From the NCBI GenBank assembly GCA_025357775.1, contig JANXOQ010000501.1, positions 1 to 7,048 of the forward strand: a stretch of 7,048 nt of DNA. Direction: 5' to 3'. The notes under the pieces are model-generated. The model did no database searches and was not told the origin of the DNA. It was given only the letters and a program-made list of their open reading frames with translations. Position 1 is the stretch's first letter. Every line of letters begins with the position of its first letter. The translations under genes were made by a program, and so were the position numbers. Source of the stretch: Ferruginibacter sp. (GTDB taxonomy: Bacteria > Bacteroidota > Bacteroidia > Chitinophagales > Chitinophagaceae). Shown here one piece after another: positions 7,047 to 7,048 of the stretch.

Positions 7047-7048
7047 GA

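Overview
The window is AT-rich and looks like a chromosomal segment from a member of the Bacteroidota, most likely close to the Chitinophagaceae. Three things point that way. The one good promoter follows the TTTG / TAnnTTTG pattern of that phylum. The genes lack clear Shine-Dalgarno sequences. The long M1 peptidase with a C-terminal beta-rich half, and the conserved protein that begins at the left edge, are types I associate with Bacteroidota. The exact genus cannot be fixed from the sequence.

All five protein genes lie on the minus strand, so they read from right to left. First is accA (5713-6681), the alpha subunit of the acetyl-CoA carboxylase carboxyltransferase. After an 88-nt gap holding an AT-rich hairpin comes a Gfo/Idh/MocA-type NAD(P)-dependent sugar oxidoreductase (4656-5624). 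Two bases later a polyprenyl-phosphate sugar phosphotransferase of the WcaJ/WbaP type starts at a TTG codon (3256-4653). A 169-nt gap follows that contains a striking GC-rich inverted repeat. Next is a secreted M1-family metallopeptidase with an apparent outer-membrane beta-barrel half (204-3086). Four bases after it, also from TTG, starts a conserved protein of unknown function, probably GNAT-like, that runs off the left edge (1-199).

On the plus strand at the right end is a tRNA-Asp(GTC) gene with its own promoter, a leader hairpin and a downstream dyad that could act as a terminator in both directions. The last 100 bases hold no gene I can support, only a short minus-strand open frame entering from the edge and a small palindrome.

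Functionally, the oxidoreductase and the sugar transferase form a tight pair. They probably serve surface glycan synthesis: one adjusts a sugar (or nucleotide sugar) and the other loads the first sugar phosphate onto undecaprenyl phosphate. accA is a housekeeping fatty-acid gene, and the M1 peptidase is a cell-envelope protein. I do not see a convincing new defence, mobile or biosynthetic system. The points most worth a second look are the GC-rich intergenic repeat, the repeated use of TTG starts immediately after upstream stops, and the peptidase-barrel architecture.
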